Shown here one piece after another: positions 51,047 to 59,459 of a stretch of 64,000 nucleotides of DNA. How positions within the stretch are numbered: position 1 is the first letter of the stretch; every line of letters begins with the position of its first letter. The position numbers were made by a program, and so were the translations under genes. This DNA comes from Intestinimonas sp052065695 (GTDB lineage: Bacteria > Bacillota > Clostridia > Oscillospirales > Oscillospiraceae): contig NZ_JBQHTM010000004.1 in NCBI RefSeq assembly GCF_052065695.1, positions 1 to 64,000 on the forward strand, given 5' to 3'. The notes under the pieces are model-generated. The model saw nothing but the letters and a program-made list of their open reading frames with translations. It was not told where the DNA came from and ran no database searches.

Positions 51047-51622
51047 TTAGTCGCAGAATTCAATACTTCCATCGTCCCCCATGGACTTGACCCTCGCCAG
51101 GGATTCCACCCGGACGCCCATGCTGCGGATGAGGTTGCCGCCGGGCTGGAAGGCCTTCTCCACGCAGATGCCGGCGCCCACCAGCTCCGCGCCCGCGTCC
51201 CGGACCAGGTTGACGAGGCCCTGGAGAGCAGAGCCGTTGGCCAGGAAGTCGTCGATGAGGAGCACCCGGTCGGTGGGGAGCAAAAACTCCTTGGACACGA
51301 TGATGTCATAGACCTTGCCGTGGGTGAAGGACTCCACCTTGGAGGTGTACACGTCGCCGGCGATGTTCTTGGTCTTGTTCTTCTTGGCAAAGATCACCGG
51401 GCAACCAAAAAACTGCGCAGTCACACACGCGATCCCGATCCCCGATGCCTCGATGGTCAAAATCTTGGTGACTCCGCAGTCGCCGTACAGCCGGTAAAAC
51501 TCCTTGCCGATCTCCTGAAAGAGGGCCACATCCATCTGGTGGTTGAGAAAGCTGTCCACCTTGAGCACGTCTCCGCCCCTGATCTTGCCGTCTTTTCGGA
51601 TACGTTCCTCCAGAAGTTTCAT
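51047..51622 (-). CDS. xpt: xanthine phosphoribosyltransferase
   Basis: A 191-residue purine phosphoribosyltransferase matching Xpt in length, with the PRPP-binding motif VLLIDDFLANGSAL at about residue 120 and LTIEASGIGIA at about 55. It converts xanthine and PRPP to XMP. Its base composition is lower in GC at third positions than its neighbours, unlike the remnant copy at 50817. Promoter at 51663. With the importer downstream it forms a purine uptake and salvage block. Confidence 0.95.
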   Translation of the reverse strand: MKLLEERIRKDGKIRGGDVLKVDSFLNHQMDVALFQEIGKEFYRLYGDCGVTKILTIEASGIGIACVTAQFFGCPVIFAKKNKTKNIAGDVYTSKVESFTHGKVYDIIVSKEFLLPTDRVLLIDDFLANGSALQGLVNLVRDAGAELVGAGICVEKAFQPGGNLIRSMGVRVESLARVKSMGDDGSIEFCD

Positions 51623-51662
51623 TGGGCCACTCCTCCATCTTTATGAATTTGATTTCGATTCT

Positions 51663-51691
51663 ATTCTACATGAAAATATCACTCCATTCAA
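51663..51691 (-). promoter_or_regulatory. promoter of xpt
   Basis: Minus-strand TTGAAT at 51686-51691, a 17-base spacer and TAGAAT at 51663-51668, only ~40 bases from the start codon. The short leader leaves no room for a purine riboswitch. Confidence 0.78.
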
Positions 51692-51823
51692 TCACGCAAA
51701 ATGTCACAAAAAACCCCACCCCTTCCCCGACCTTTTGACGAAAACCACAGCATTTCTATTTCCGTTTTGTGGAATTTCCACAGAGTTCCACCGGGGAAAA
51801 CCGACCTTTTCCAAGGCTATCCA

Positions 51824-51852
51824 TTGTTTTTCCAGTCTTACCCTGATACAAT
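51824..51852 (+). promoter_or_regulatory. promoter of the SLH-GH18 gene
   Basis: TTGTTT at 51824-51829, a 17-base spacer and TACAAT at 51847-51852. Confidence 0.72.
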
Positions 51853-51905
51853 AAAGGCGCAGTTTCCCTTTCCTTTTCACCCGCGTTGAATGGAGGTACT
51901 TACCC

Positions 51906-53570
51906 ATGATCCTTCGGCGTCTGGCCGCACTTTCCCTGTGTCTGGTCTTTCTGTGTTCCCTGTCCGCCTCGGCCCTGGCGGTGGAGTTCCCCGACGTCTC
52001 CCCCGAGCACTGGGCCTACAATGATATCCAGCAGGCCTCCGACTACGGCCTCATCCAGGGCCTGGACGACGGCACCTTCCGGCCCGAGGAGCGGCTCAAC
52101 CGGGCCAGCTTCGTCACCATCCTCCAGCGGATGTTCGGCTGGGAGAGCGTGACCCCGGCCACCCCCTCCTTTACCGACATCTCCCCCGACGACTGGTACT
52201 ACGCCGCCGCCGAGACCGCCCTGGCCCACGGGGTGGTGGACGCCGGCGACCTCTTCCAGCCCCTGGCCTACATCACCCGGGAGGACATGGCCGTCATGCT
52301 GGTCCGGGCCCTGGGCTACGAGACCCTGGCGGGCGACATCGCCCCCACCGCCACCTCCTTCCCCGACGTCACCGACCACGCCGGCCACATCGCCCTGGCC
52401 GCCGCCTTCGGCCTCACCACCGGCGTGGAGGTGGACGGCCAGCTCCTCTTCCAGCCCGACGCCTTCGCCACCCGGGGCCAGGCCGCCGCCATGCTCAACC
52501 GGGTCTACCAGCGGATGCAGTCCAAGGTGGACTTCCTCACCGGCTTCTACGCCTTCTCCTCCTACTCCCAGATCTCCCTTACCGCCGACATGGACACCGT
52601 CTGCCTGGGCTGGGCCCGGATGGAGTGGAGCGACGCCGGACCCGTCCTCAACTCCTCCAAGACCAACGGCAACGACTGGGTGAAGCCCGCCGATTCCTCC
52701 ACCGCCACCGACTATTTCCGGGGCAATGACACCCCCTACAACCTGAACGTCTACGCCGACACCACCCAGAACGTCACCCTCCCCGACGGCTCCGCCACCA
52801 GCGTGCTGGAGAAGGTCCTCCCCGACCCCGCCGCCCGGAGCCAGGCCGTCTCCGCCATCGCCTCGGCCAGCGCCGACTACGCCGGCATTGTCATCGACTT
52901 TGAGGGCCTGCGCACCGACCTCCTCAAGGCCGACTTCGTCACCTTCCTCACCGAGCTGCGCGCCGCCCTGCCGGCGGGCAAGTCCCTCTATGTCTGCGTC
53001 CCCCCCGACGACTGGTACAAGGGCTACGACTACCGGGCCATCGGCGAGGTGTGCGACAAGGTCATCCTCATGGCCCACGACTACCAGTGGACCAGCGTGC
53101 CGGCGGGCTACGTGGGCACCAAGGCCCCCGACTCCCCGGTGACCCCCTTCCCCAGCATCTACCGGGCCCTGTCCGCCATCACCGACCCGGCCACCGGCGT
53201 CCAGGACAAGAGCAAGATCGTCCTCCAGATCTCCTTTGCCGCCGTGGGCTTTGAGGTGGACCAGAGCGGCCTGCTGGCCGACACCACCATCTACCGCCCC
53301 GCCCCCGACACCGTGGCCAAGCGCCTGGCCCAGGCGGGCACCGTGGTGACCTACGACGAGAGCGACCGCAACCCCTCCGCCCTCTACACCACCGAGGAGG
53401 GCATGACCGTCCGGCTGTGGTACGAGGATGCCCGCAGCGTGGCCGACAAGCTCACCCTGGCCCGGATGATGGGCATTACCGGCGTCTCCGTGTGGCGGCT
53501 GGGCAACGTGCCCGCCTACAGCGACATCCCCAACTACAACGCCTGGTCCGCCATCCTGGCCCAGCGCTGA
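51906..53570 (+). CDS. SLH-domain glycosyl hydrolase family 18-like surface protein
   Basis: A 554-residue exported protein. A signal peptide (~24 residues) is followed by three S-layer homology domains (FPDVSPEHWAYNDI, FTDISPDDWYYAAAE, FPDVTDHAGHIA; about residues 28-205) and a GH18-like domain to the end. That domain has the DxE-type catalytic segment YAGIVIDFEGL (about residue 325) and a C-terminal GVSVWRLGN strand. It resembles SleL/YdhD-type cell-wall or spore glucosaminidases anchored to wall polymers through SLH. AAGTACTTACC-type spacing makes its ribosome site (GGAGG) clear. YitT follows after 40 bases. Confidence 0.85.
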   Translation: MILRRLAALSLCLVFLCSLSASALAVEFPDVSPEHWAYNDIQQASDYGLIQGLDDGTFRPEERLNRASFVTILQRMFGWESVTPATPSFTDISPDDWYYAAAETALAHGVVDAGDLFQPLAYITREDMAVMLVRALGYETLAGDIAPTATSFPDVTDHAGHIALAAAFGLTTGVEVDGQLLFQPDAFATRGQAAAMLNRVYQRMQSKVDFLTGFYAFSSYSQISLTADMDTVCLGWARMEWSDAGPVLNSSKTNGNDWVKPADSSTATDYFRGNDTPYNLNVYADTTQNVTLPDGSATSVLEKVLPDPAARSQAVSAIASASADYAGIVIDFEGLRTDLLKADFVTFLTELRAALPAGKSLYVCVPPDDWYKGYDYRAIGEVCDKVILMAHDYQWTSVPAGYVGTKAPDSPVTPFPSIYRALSAITDPATGVQDKSKIVLQISFAAVGFEVDQSGLLADTTIYRPAPDTVAKRLAQAGTVVTYDESDRNPSALYTTEEGMTVRLWYEDARSVADKLTLARMMGITGVSVWRLGNVPAYSDIPNYNAWSAILAQR

Positions 53571-53610
53571 CCCCGTCTCCATCCACATCCACGACAGGAG
53601 CTGAACGAAC

Positions 53611-54483
53611 ATGCCGCAGCAAAGCTGGCTGACCAAGAAAAACATCCAGGAGTTCCTCTTCATGACCCTGGGCATCACCCTGGTGTCGGTGGGCGTCTAC
53701 TTCTTCAAGTTCCCCAACCACTTCTCCATCGGCGGCGTGTCCGGCCTGGCCATCGTCCTGGCTGAGCTCATCCCCGTGCCCTGGCTCACGGCGTCGGTCT
53801 ACAACGGCGTCATCAACATCCTCTTCCTCCTGCTGGGCTTCCTCCTGTTGGACAAGGGCTTCGGCTTCCGCACCGTCTACTGTTCCATCCTATACTCCCT
53901 GGAGGTCCAGGTCTTTGAGTGGCTTTTCCCCATGTCGGGACCCCTCACCGACCAGCTCATCCTGGAGCTCTTCTTCGCCGTCCTCCTCCCCGCCCTGGGC
54001 TCCGGCATCCTCTTCAACCTGGACGCCTCCAGCGGCGGCACCGACATCGCCGCCATGATCCTCAAAAAGTACACCGGCCTGGACGTGGGCATGGCCCTCC
54101 TGTGCTCCGACGTCCTCATCGCCGCCTCCGCCCTGGTGGTCTTTGACGTCACCGCCGGATTGTGCTCTCTCCTGGGCCTGGCCTTCAAGTCGGTGCTGGT
54201 GGACAGCGTCATCGAGTCCCTCAACCGCCACAAGGCCTTCATGATTATCACCTACCAGCCCCAGATGGTCACCAAATATATCATCGAGACCCTGGGCCGG
54301 GGGGCCACCGTCTGGTCCGGCCAGGGGGCCTACACCCACGAAAACCACCAGGTCATCCTCACCGTCCTGGCCCGCCACCAGGCCGTCCTGCTGCGGCGCT
54401 ACCTCAAGCAGAACGACCCCCACGCCTTCATGATCGTCACCAACTCCAGCGAGATCTTCGGCAAGGGTTTTCTCCGGGCGTGA
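53611..54483 (+). CDS. YitT family membrane protein (DUF161/DUF2179)
   Basis: 290 residues: five or so membrane helices (about residues 13-175; motifs NHFSIGGVSGLAIVLAE and LDASSGGTDIAAMIL) and a soluble C-terminal DUF2179 domain with GRGATVWSGQGAYT and ending near VTNSSEIFGKGF. The family is widespread in Firmicutes with unknown transport function. CAGGAG lies upstream, and the terminator at 54499 follows. Confidence 0.92.
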   Translation: MPQQSWLTKKNIQEFLFMTLGITLVSVGVYFFKFPNHFSIGGVSGLAIVLAELIPVPWLTASVYNGVINILFLLLGFLLLDKGFGFRTVYCSILYSLEVQVFEWLFPMSGPLTDQLILELFFAVLLPALGSGILFNLDASSGGTDIAAMILKKYTGLDVGMALLCSDVLIAASALVVFDVTAGLCSLLGLAFKSVLVDSVIESLNRHKAFMIITYQPQMVTKYIIETLGRGATVWSGQGAYTHENHQVILTVLARHQAVLLRRYLKQNDPHAFMIVTNSSEIFGKGFLRA

Positions 54484-54498
54484 CCTCCGGGCATGCAA

Positions 54499-54533
54499 AA
54501 AGACCTTCCCCACGGGGAAGGTCTTTTTTTGTG
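54499..54533 (+). terminator. YitT terminator
   Basis: The hairpin AGACCTTCCCC / GGGGAAGGTCT followed by TTTTTTTG. Confidence 0.92.
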
Positions 54534-54546
54534 TCTTTTGCTTTTT

Positions 54547-55485
54547 TTAGGCTCCCACGCTCAGGTCGAAGGACTCGGCCTGGGCGGCGATGTCGGTCTC
54601 GGTGGCCACGAAGAACTTGCCCTTGCTGCTGTCGAAGAGCAGGGAGAGCTTGGGGATGTGCTTGGCATAGCGCTCCTGGAGCTGGGCCTGGGTGAGGAAA
54701 TGGTTCTCCACAAAGACCATCTCGGCGTCCCCCTCTACAAAGCGGCTGCCCACCGTGCGCCAGAAGTTGGCGCTGAAGATCTCCATGGTGGACATGATGA
54801 GGGCCTCCATGCCCTGGAGCTGGGAGCCGTACACCGCCTCGGCCGCCGCCGCCAGGAAGCTGTTCTCCAGCCCCGCCAGCACCGTCACCTTCTGATCTCC
54901 CCGGCGGTAGGTGAGCTCCTGGCTGATGGACGGCCCAAAGGGGGCTCCGGCGTAGTTGGGGTTGATGAGCCTGGTGCGTACATCCATGTTGAGGGTAGAG
55001 GCAAAGATGGCGTTGAACTCCTGTTCCACCACCTGGGCGTTGATCTTGGTCAGCCGGGGCTTGCCTAGGGTCCCTTTTCCCACGATGGCCAGGTCCGCCG
55101 TGGAGACATGCTCCACCAGCCAGCCGATGCCCTTACCCACGAAGTCCAACACTTCCTCCCGGCTGCACATCTCCTGCTCCACCATCTTCTCATACCCCTG
55201 CAGGGTGGTGGCCATAAACTCGTCGTGGAGCTGCTTGTGGATGCCGTAGTCGGCGTAGCCGATCCGCCGCATGTAGACCTCCTCCCGGATGGCATGCTCA
55301 TCAAAATAGCCCCGCAGATAGCGCACGCCCTCCCGCAGAACAAACAGCCGCACCTTAAAATCCGCAATGCCCTTGGGGTCCTGCACCTTGTCCAGCAGCC
55401 GCCCCGCGATGGCAAACAGCTGCTTGTGGTCGTGGTCGAACTCCTCAATCCCCATCTCGTGGTCCTTGTTCCACTTGATCTCCAT
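54547..55485 (-). CDS. bacteriohemerythrin fused to a CheX-like domain
   Basis: 312 residues. The N-terminal ~135 form a hemerythrin bundle with a complete di-iron set: His in FDHDHKQL, His/Glu in DEHAIREE, two His in HKQLHDEF, and His/Asp in VEHVSTAD. The C-terminal ~170 residues (NAQVVEQEFNAIF, MEALIMSTMEIFSANFWR) resemble the CheX/CheC phosphatase fold or a related ligand-binding domain. An oxygen- or redox-sensing signalling protein is inferred; no chemotaxis genes lie nearby. The promoter at 55629 overlaps an AT-rich inverted repeat. Confidence 0.78.
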   Translation of the reverse strand: MEIKWNKDHEMGIEEFDHDHKQLFAIAGRLLDKVQDPKGIADFKVRLFVLREGVRYLRGYFDEHAIREEVYMRRIGYADYGIHKQLHDEFMATTLQGYEKMVEQEMCSREEVLDFVGKGIGWLVEHVSTADLAIVGKGTLGKPRLTKINAQVVEQEFNAIFASTLNMDVRTRLINPNYAGAPFGPSISQELTYRRGDQKVTVLAGLENSFLAAAAEAVYGSQLQGMEALIMSTMEIFSANFWRTVGSRFVEGDAEMVFVENHFLTQAQLQERYAKHIPKLSLLFDSSKGKFFVATETDIAAQAESFDLSVGA

Positions 55486-55628
55486 GGATCGCGCTCTCCT
55501 TTCTCGTGGATATGGGTTCGGCTCACCCCTCCCCCATTCGCTGTTTCACGTTTTTTTCTGTTAACGTTCTCGCTGTTCGTTTTATTGCAGGCAAACCAAC
55601 AATCTTTTATTTAATAATGATTTTTATT

Positions 55629-55657
55629 ATCATATCATGCCGATCGGTTTCTTGCAA
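55629..55657 (-). promoter_or_regulatory. promoter of the hemerythrin-CheX gene with Fur/PerR-like inverted repeat
   Basis: Minus-strand TTGCAA at 55652-55657, a 17-base spacer and TATGAT at 55629-55634. TGATAAT...ATTATTA overlaps the -10 and resembles widely spaced Fur-family half-sites. Confidence 0.62.
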
Positions 55658-55710
55658 TTTTTTCTTTACGTCATAATATACTTTTTTACGCGCTTTTTTC
55701 ATTGCAAAAA

Positions 55711-55738
55711 AGACTGCCCTCCGGAGGGCAGTCTTTTT
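55711..55738 (-). terminator. terminator of the ferric-reductase-like gene
   Basis: The perfect hairpin AAGACTGCCCTCC / GGAGGGCAGTCTT with T-runs on both sides. Confidence 0.88.
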
Positions 55739-55758
55739 GAGGCGTGGGCCGATTCGGC

Positions 55759-56472
55759 TCAGGTGACGCTTCGGGATGGACACCCCATCGGCATTTGCTC
55801 CTTCCGCCGGGCAGACTTACTGACTCGGAGAAGCAAATAGTTCCCGAAAATCGCCGTGTAGAACAGGATATCCAGGTATTTATCCCCGAATTTGGGGAGG
55901 AACAGCACCATAACGTGGATATATATAAGTGCGAAAAACACGTAGGCCAGACGCTGGAGCCGCTTCCAGTGGACGGCCTTCATGCGGGTGTGGACACACC
56001 GGAAGGAGGTGGCCATTAAAGGGAGCATGAGGGCGATCATGACCAGGGAGAGAACGGCGGCGGCAACGGTCTGGGGCTTCATGTCCCAGGGGTTGGTGAA
56101 CAGATGAACGAAGTGCTTCAGGCCGTAGATGATGTTGTGGCCCAGGGTGAGGATACAGGCCAGGATGGACAACTGGCCCCGCACCCCCATCAGGGTGCGC
56201 ACCACGGGCCGCCGCCCGTCCAGGGCGCCGGTGTACATCACCACCACGAACATGGCGGTGGAGAGGGCGCCCCGCTTGAAGAGGTTTACCACATATCGGG
56301 TGACCCACTCCGGGGCCAGGTCCCGGATGCCGGCCTGATAGTAGACCACCTCGGCGATTACAATGAACACCGCCAGGGCGTAAAAAGCGCCTGGATGCTT
56401 TTTGATGGCCCCATGACAGCACAGGACGAAGATAATGGTCAGGGCAAGGGAGACCAGGATATAGGGATACAT
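55759..56472 (-). CDS. ferric reductase-like transmembrane protein (YedZ/MsrQ-like cytochrome b)
   Basis: 237 residues with six or so membrane helices and heme-type His in TLGHNIIYGLKHFVH, TRMKAVHWKRLQRLAYVFF and ALIYIHVMVLF. This is the pattern of the ferric-reductase/NADPH-oxidase heme-b membrane domain, without FAD or NAD domains. It probably passes electrons across the membrane to an external acceptor. A catalytic partner is not encoded nearby. It sits behind a promoter with a palindromic operator that resembles iron-regulator sites. Confidence 0.8.
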   Translation of the reverse strand: MYPYILVSLALTIIFVLCCHGAIKKHPGAFYALAVFIVIAEVVYYQAGIRDLAPEWVTRYVVNLFKRGALSTAMFVVVMYTGALDGRRPVVRTLMGVRGQLSILACILTLGHNIIYGLKHFVHLFTNPWDMKPQTVAAAVLSLVMIALMLPLMATSFRCVHTRMKAVHWKRLQRLAYVFFALIYIHVMVLFLPKFGDKYLDILFYTAIFGNYLLLRVSKSARRKEQMPMGCPSRSVT

Positions 56473-56505
56473 GCCATTCCTCCTTTTTCTTTGCGGATCT
56501 ATTTT

Positions 56506-56559
56506 GGTTAGCTTTTGCTAACCGTTTTGGAGTATAGACGATCTCCTACAATAAGTCAA
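56506..56559 (-). promoter_or_regulatory. promoter and palindromic operator of the ferric-reductase-like gene
   Basis: Minus-strand TTGACT at 56554-56559, a 17-base spacer and TATACT at 56531-56536, then the perfect palindrome GGTTAGC-AAAA-GCTAACC at 56506-56523 over the start region. The half-site GGTTAGC resembles DtxR/IdeR-type iron operators. Confidence 0.8.
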
Positions 56560-56691
56560 GTATTTTTTATTTTCTCTCCTTTTCTGGAACCTTTTCCGCC
56601 TCCCGGGAAATTTTCCTCTCTCGACGGCTTTCCCCTTCCTTCTCCCTAAAACATGGTAAAATATGGGTGGTACGAAGGAGGTGGAGCGGTA

Positions 56692-57489
56692 ATGGCGCTC
56701 TTTCGCAGGCGGGAGGGTCTTTTTGAGTCGGGCCGTGTGCTGTGGCTGCCGGTGGAATCCCTACAGCCCAACCCGGACCAGCCCCGGCAGTACTTTGCCC
56801 CTGAGGGTCTGGCAGAACTGGCCGAGAGCATCAAGGTCCACGGCATCCTCCAGCCCCTGTCCGTCCGCCGGACCGGCTCCGGCTTCGTGCTGGTGTCGGG
56901 AGAGCGGCGGCTCCGGGCCGCCAAGCTGGCCGGGCTCCGGGAGGTGCCCTGCATCGTGGTGGAGGTGGACGAGGTGTCCTCCTCCCTGCTGGCGCTGGTG
57001 GAAAACCTCCAGCGCCGGGACCTGGACTTCTGGGAGGAGGCCCAGGCCCTGGACAAGCTCATCCGAACCTACCACCTGTCCCAGGAGGAGGCCGCCCGCC
57101 GCATTGGGAAATCCCAGTCGGCGGTGGCCAATAAGCTGCGGCTGCTAAAGCTCTCTCCGGCGCTATTGGAGAAGCTGCGCGCCGCGGGGCTCACCGAGCG
57201 CCACGCCCGTGCCCTGCTGCGGCTGGAGGACGACCAAACCCGGTCGGCCGCCCTGGACCACATCATCGCCGGCGGGCTGACGGTGGCCCAGACCGAGGCC
57301 TATGTGGAATCCCTCCTCCACCCGGCCCCCGCCAAGCGGAAACCCACCTACCTCATCCGGGACGTTCGGCTCTTCCTCAACACGGTGAGCCGGGCCATGA
57401 AGGTGATGCAGGGGGCGGGCATCCCGGCCCAGTACGACCGCCAGGACACCGACGACGCCGTCCTTCTTACCATCCGCATTCCCAAGTGA
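56692..57489 (+). CDS. noc: nucleoid occlusion protein (ParB family)
   Basis: A 265-residue ParB-family protein with LPVESLQPNPDQPRQ, the CTP-binding motifs SGERRLRAAKLAGL (about residues 65-78) and ENLQRRDLDFWEEAQAL, and a helix-turn-helix SQEEAARRIGKSQSAVANKLRLLKL. Its position beside parS-soj-spo0J and the short C-terminus fit Noc, which blocks division over the nucleoid. Start at 56692 with AAGGAGG ten bases ahead. CTCCCGGGAAAT at 56600-56611 upstream resembles a half-perfect Noc box. The usual rsmG neighbour is absent. Confidence 0.87.
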   Translation: MALFRRREGLFESGRVLWLPVESLQPNPDQPRQYFAPEGLAELAESIKVHGILQPLSVRRTGSGFVLVSGERRLRAAKLAGLREVPCIVVEVDEVSSSLLALVENLQRRDLDFWEEAQALDKLIRTYHLSQEEAARRIGKSQSAVANKLRLLKLSPALLEKLRAAGLTERHARALLRLEDDQTRSAALDHIIAGGLTVAQTEAYVESLLHPAPAKRKPTYLIRDVRLFLNTVSRAMKVMQGAGIPAQYDRQDTDDAVLLTIRIPK

Positions 57490-57490
57490 C

Positions 57491-57506
57491 TGTTTCACGT
57501 GAAACA
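57491..57506. promoter_or_regulatory. parS site 1
   Basis: TGTTTCACGTGAAACA, a perfect palindrome and one base-pair change from the B. subtilis parS consensus, beginning two bases after the noc stop. Confidence 0.95.
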
Positions 57507-57527
57507 CATCCACCGGCACTTTGCCGC

Positions 57528-57543
57528 TGTTTCACGTGAAACG
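57528..57543. promoter_or_regulatory. parS site 2
   Basis: TGTTTCACGTGAAACG; the 14-base palindromic core is intact. Confidence 0.95.
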
Positions 57544-57600
57544 ATCCCTCATTGGACCCTTTCCTTCCCATTTTTTCCAGGCGCCTTCTTTTGGACAGGA

Positions 57601-57616
57601 TGTTTCACGTGAAACA
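57601..57616. promoter_or_regulatory. parS site 3
   Basis: A perfect TGTTTCACGTGAAACA. Confidence 0.96.
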
Positions 57617-57657
57617 TCCTGGTTTTTTTGTCCCTTTTTCCGCCGTCTCCGACCATT

Positions 57658-57673
57658 TGTTTCACGTGAAACA
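57658..57673. promoter_or_regulatory. parS site 4
   Basis: A perfect TGTTTCACGTGAAACA, twelve bases upstream of the soj promoter. Confidence 0.96.
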
Positions 57674-57684
57674 TGGATTCCCTG

Positions 57685-57713
57685 TTGAATTACCGTTCAG
57701 AGGGCATTATAAT
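57685..57713 (+). promoter_or_regulatory. promoter of soj-spo0J
   Basis: TTGAAT at 57685-57690, a 17-base spacer and TATAAT at 57708-57713. Spo0J spreading from parS 4 could repress it. Confidence 0.83.
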
Positions 57714-57760
57714 GGTAGGGCACAAAGAATCCAAGAAGGAAGAAGAAACCGAGGTGTCCC

Positions 57761-58531
57761 ATGGGAAAAACCATTGCCATTGTCAACCAGAAGGGCGGCG
57801 TCGGTAAGACAACCACCTGCGTCAACCTGGCCGCCGCCCTGAAGGAGCTGGGCCAGCGCGTCCTCATCTGCGACTTCGACCCCCAGGCCAACACAACTTC
57901 CGGCTTTGGAGTGGACAAGACCACCGCCTCCCCCTCCATCTACGACGTCCTCATCGACGGCGCCGACTGCCGGAAGGCCATCGTTCCCACCCAGTGGGCC
58001 GACGTGATCCCCGCCAACAAGGCTCTGGCCGGCGCCACCGTGGAGATGATCGGCATTGACCACCGGGAGTACCTGCTGAAAAACGCTCTGGAGCCCTTCC
58101 GGGAGGAGTACGACTATATCTTCATCGACTGCCCCCCCTCCCTGGAGCTGCTCACCCTCAACGCCCTGTGCGCCGCCGACACCGTCATGGTCCCCGTCCA
58201 GTGCGAGTACTACGCCCTGGAGGGTCTCAGCGACCTCCTGTCCACCATCCGCATTGTCAAGCGGTCTCTCAACCCCGCCATCGATCTGGAGGGCGTGGTC
58301 CTCACCATGTACGACGGCCGTACCAACCTGTCCATGCAGGTGGCCGAGGAGGTCAAACGCCACTTCCCCGGCAAGGTGTACGCCACCGTCATCCCCCGGA
58401 ACGTGCGGCTCTCCGAGGCCCCCAGCCACGGCAAGCCGGTGACCGCCTACGACAATCTGTCCCGGGGCTCCGAGGCCTATCGCGCCCTGGCCGGCGAGCT
58501 GCTGGAAAAGAGCGCCGCCGCGGTGGGCTGA
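57761..58531 (+). CDS. soj: chromosome partitioning ATPase ParA/Soj
   Basis: A 256-residue ParA ATPase with the deviant Walker A KGGVGKTT (residues 11-18), Walker A' DPQANTTSG (about 41-49) and Walker B FIDCPPSL (about 124). It works with Spo0J on the adjacent parS cluster for origin segregation and controls DnaA. GAGGTG precedes the ATG. It forms an operon with spo0J (40-base gap). Confidence 0.96.
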   Translation: MGKTIAIVNQKGGVGKTTTCVNLAAALKELGQRVLICDFDPQANTTSGFGVDKTTASPSIYDVLIDGADCRKAIVPTQWADVIPANKALAGATVEMIGIDHREYLLKNALEPFREEYDYIFIDCPPSLELLTLNALCAADTVMVPVQCEYYALEGLSDLLSTIRIVKRSLNPAIDLEGVVLTMYDGRTNLSMQVAEEVKRHFPGKVYATVIPRNVRLSEAPSHGKPVTAYDNLSRGSEAYRALAGELLEKSAAAVG

Positions 58532-58571
58532 CCCTCTCCCTTTGGTAAAATCCCCATGAAGGAGTGATCCT

Positions 58572-59459
58572 ATGTCATTAGAACGCGGCCTGGGCAAGGG
58601 CCTGGGCGCCCTGCTGGGGGACGCCGCCCTTCAAACCCAGGAAGGCGGCTCCGTCTCCCTCCCCATCGCCCAGGTGGAACCGGGCCTGAAGCAGCCCCGG
58701 AAGCGCTTTGACCCGGAGACCCTGGCCGACCTGGCCGAATCCATCCGCACCCACGGCATCATCCAGCCCCTCACCGTCCGGCGGCTGGGCTCCGGCTACT
58801 ATCAGATCATCGCCGGAGAGCGCCGCTGGCGGGCGGCCAAGCTGGCGGGCCTCTCCGAAGTCCCCGCCGTCATCATCGAGGCCGACGACCGGAAGGTCAT
58901 GGAGCTGGGCCTCATCGAGAACCTCCAGCGGGAGGACCTGAACCCCATGGAAGAGGCCCTGGGCTACCAGGCCCTTGTCCAGGAGTACGGCCTCACCCAG
59001 GAGGAGGCCGCCCAGCAGGTGGGCAAGTCCCGCCCCGCCGTGGCCAACGCCCTGCGGCTCCTCTCCCTCCCCGACGCCATCCGGGCTCTGCTGGAGGAGG
59101 GCAAGCTCTCCGCCGGCCACGGCCGGGCCCTGCTGACGGTGCCCGACAGCACCTTGCAGAAAAAGCTGGCCCAGAAGGTGGTCCAGGAGGGGTTGTCCGT
59201 CCGGCAGACCGAGGCCATGGCCAAACGCCTGGCCCAGGCCGGCGCCGAGGCCCAGGAGGCCGCCGCCAAGGCGGCCGACCCCATGAAGCTCTACCGGGAC
59301 GCTGCCGCCAAGGAGCTGTCGCAGCGCTGGGGGCGGAAGGTGTCCATCACCAAGGGGCCCAAAAAGGGCAAGGTGGAGTTTGAATTCTACAACGACGAGG
59401 ACCTCACTGAGCTGCTGGATAAGCTGGAACAGTCCGTGAAGGGAGGTCCCGATCTGTGA
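58572..59459 (+). CDS. spo0J: chromosome partitioning protein ParB/Spo0J
   Basis: A 295-residue ParB: N-terminal GRGLGKGLGALLG-like Soj-binding peptide (RGLGKGLGALLGD), then QPRKRFD, AGERRWRAAKLAGL (CTP-binding), ENLQREDLNPMEEALGYQ, the helix-turn-helix QEEAAQQVGKSRPAVANALRLL and a C-terminal dimerisation region. It loads as a CTP clamp at parS. AAGGAG precedes the start. Its stop overlaps the GTG of the next gene. Confidence 0.96.
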   Translation: MSLERGLGKGLGALLGDAALQTQEGGSVSLPIAQVEPGLKQPRKRFDPETLADLAESIRTHGIIQPLTVRRLGSGYYQIIAGERRWRAAKLAGLSEVPAVIIEADDRKVMELGLIENLQREDLNPMEEALGYQALVQEYGLTQEEAAQQVGKSRPAVANALRLLSLPDAIRALLEEGKLSAGHGRALLTVPDSTLQKKLAQKVVQEGLSVRQTEAMAKRLAQAGAEAQEAAAKAADPMKLYRDAAAKELSQRWGRKVSITKGPKKGKVEFEFYNDEDLTELLDKLEQSVKGGPDL

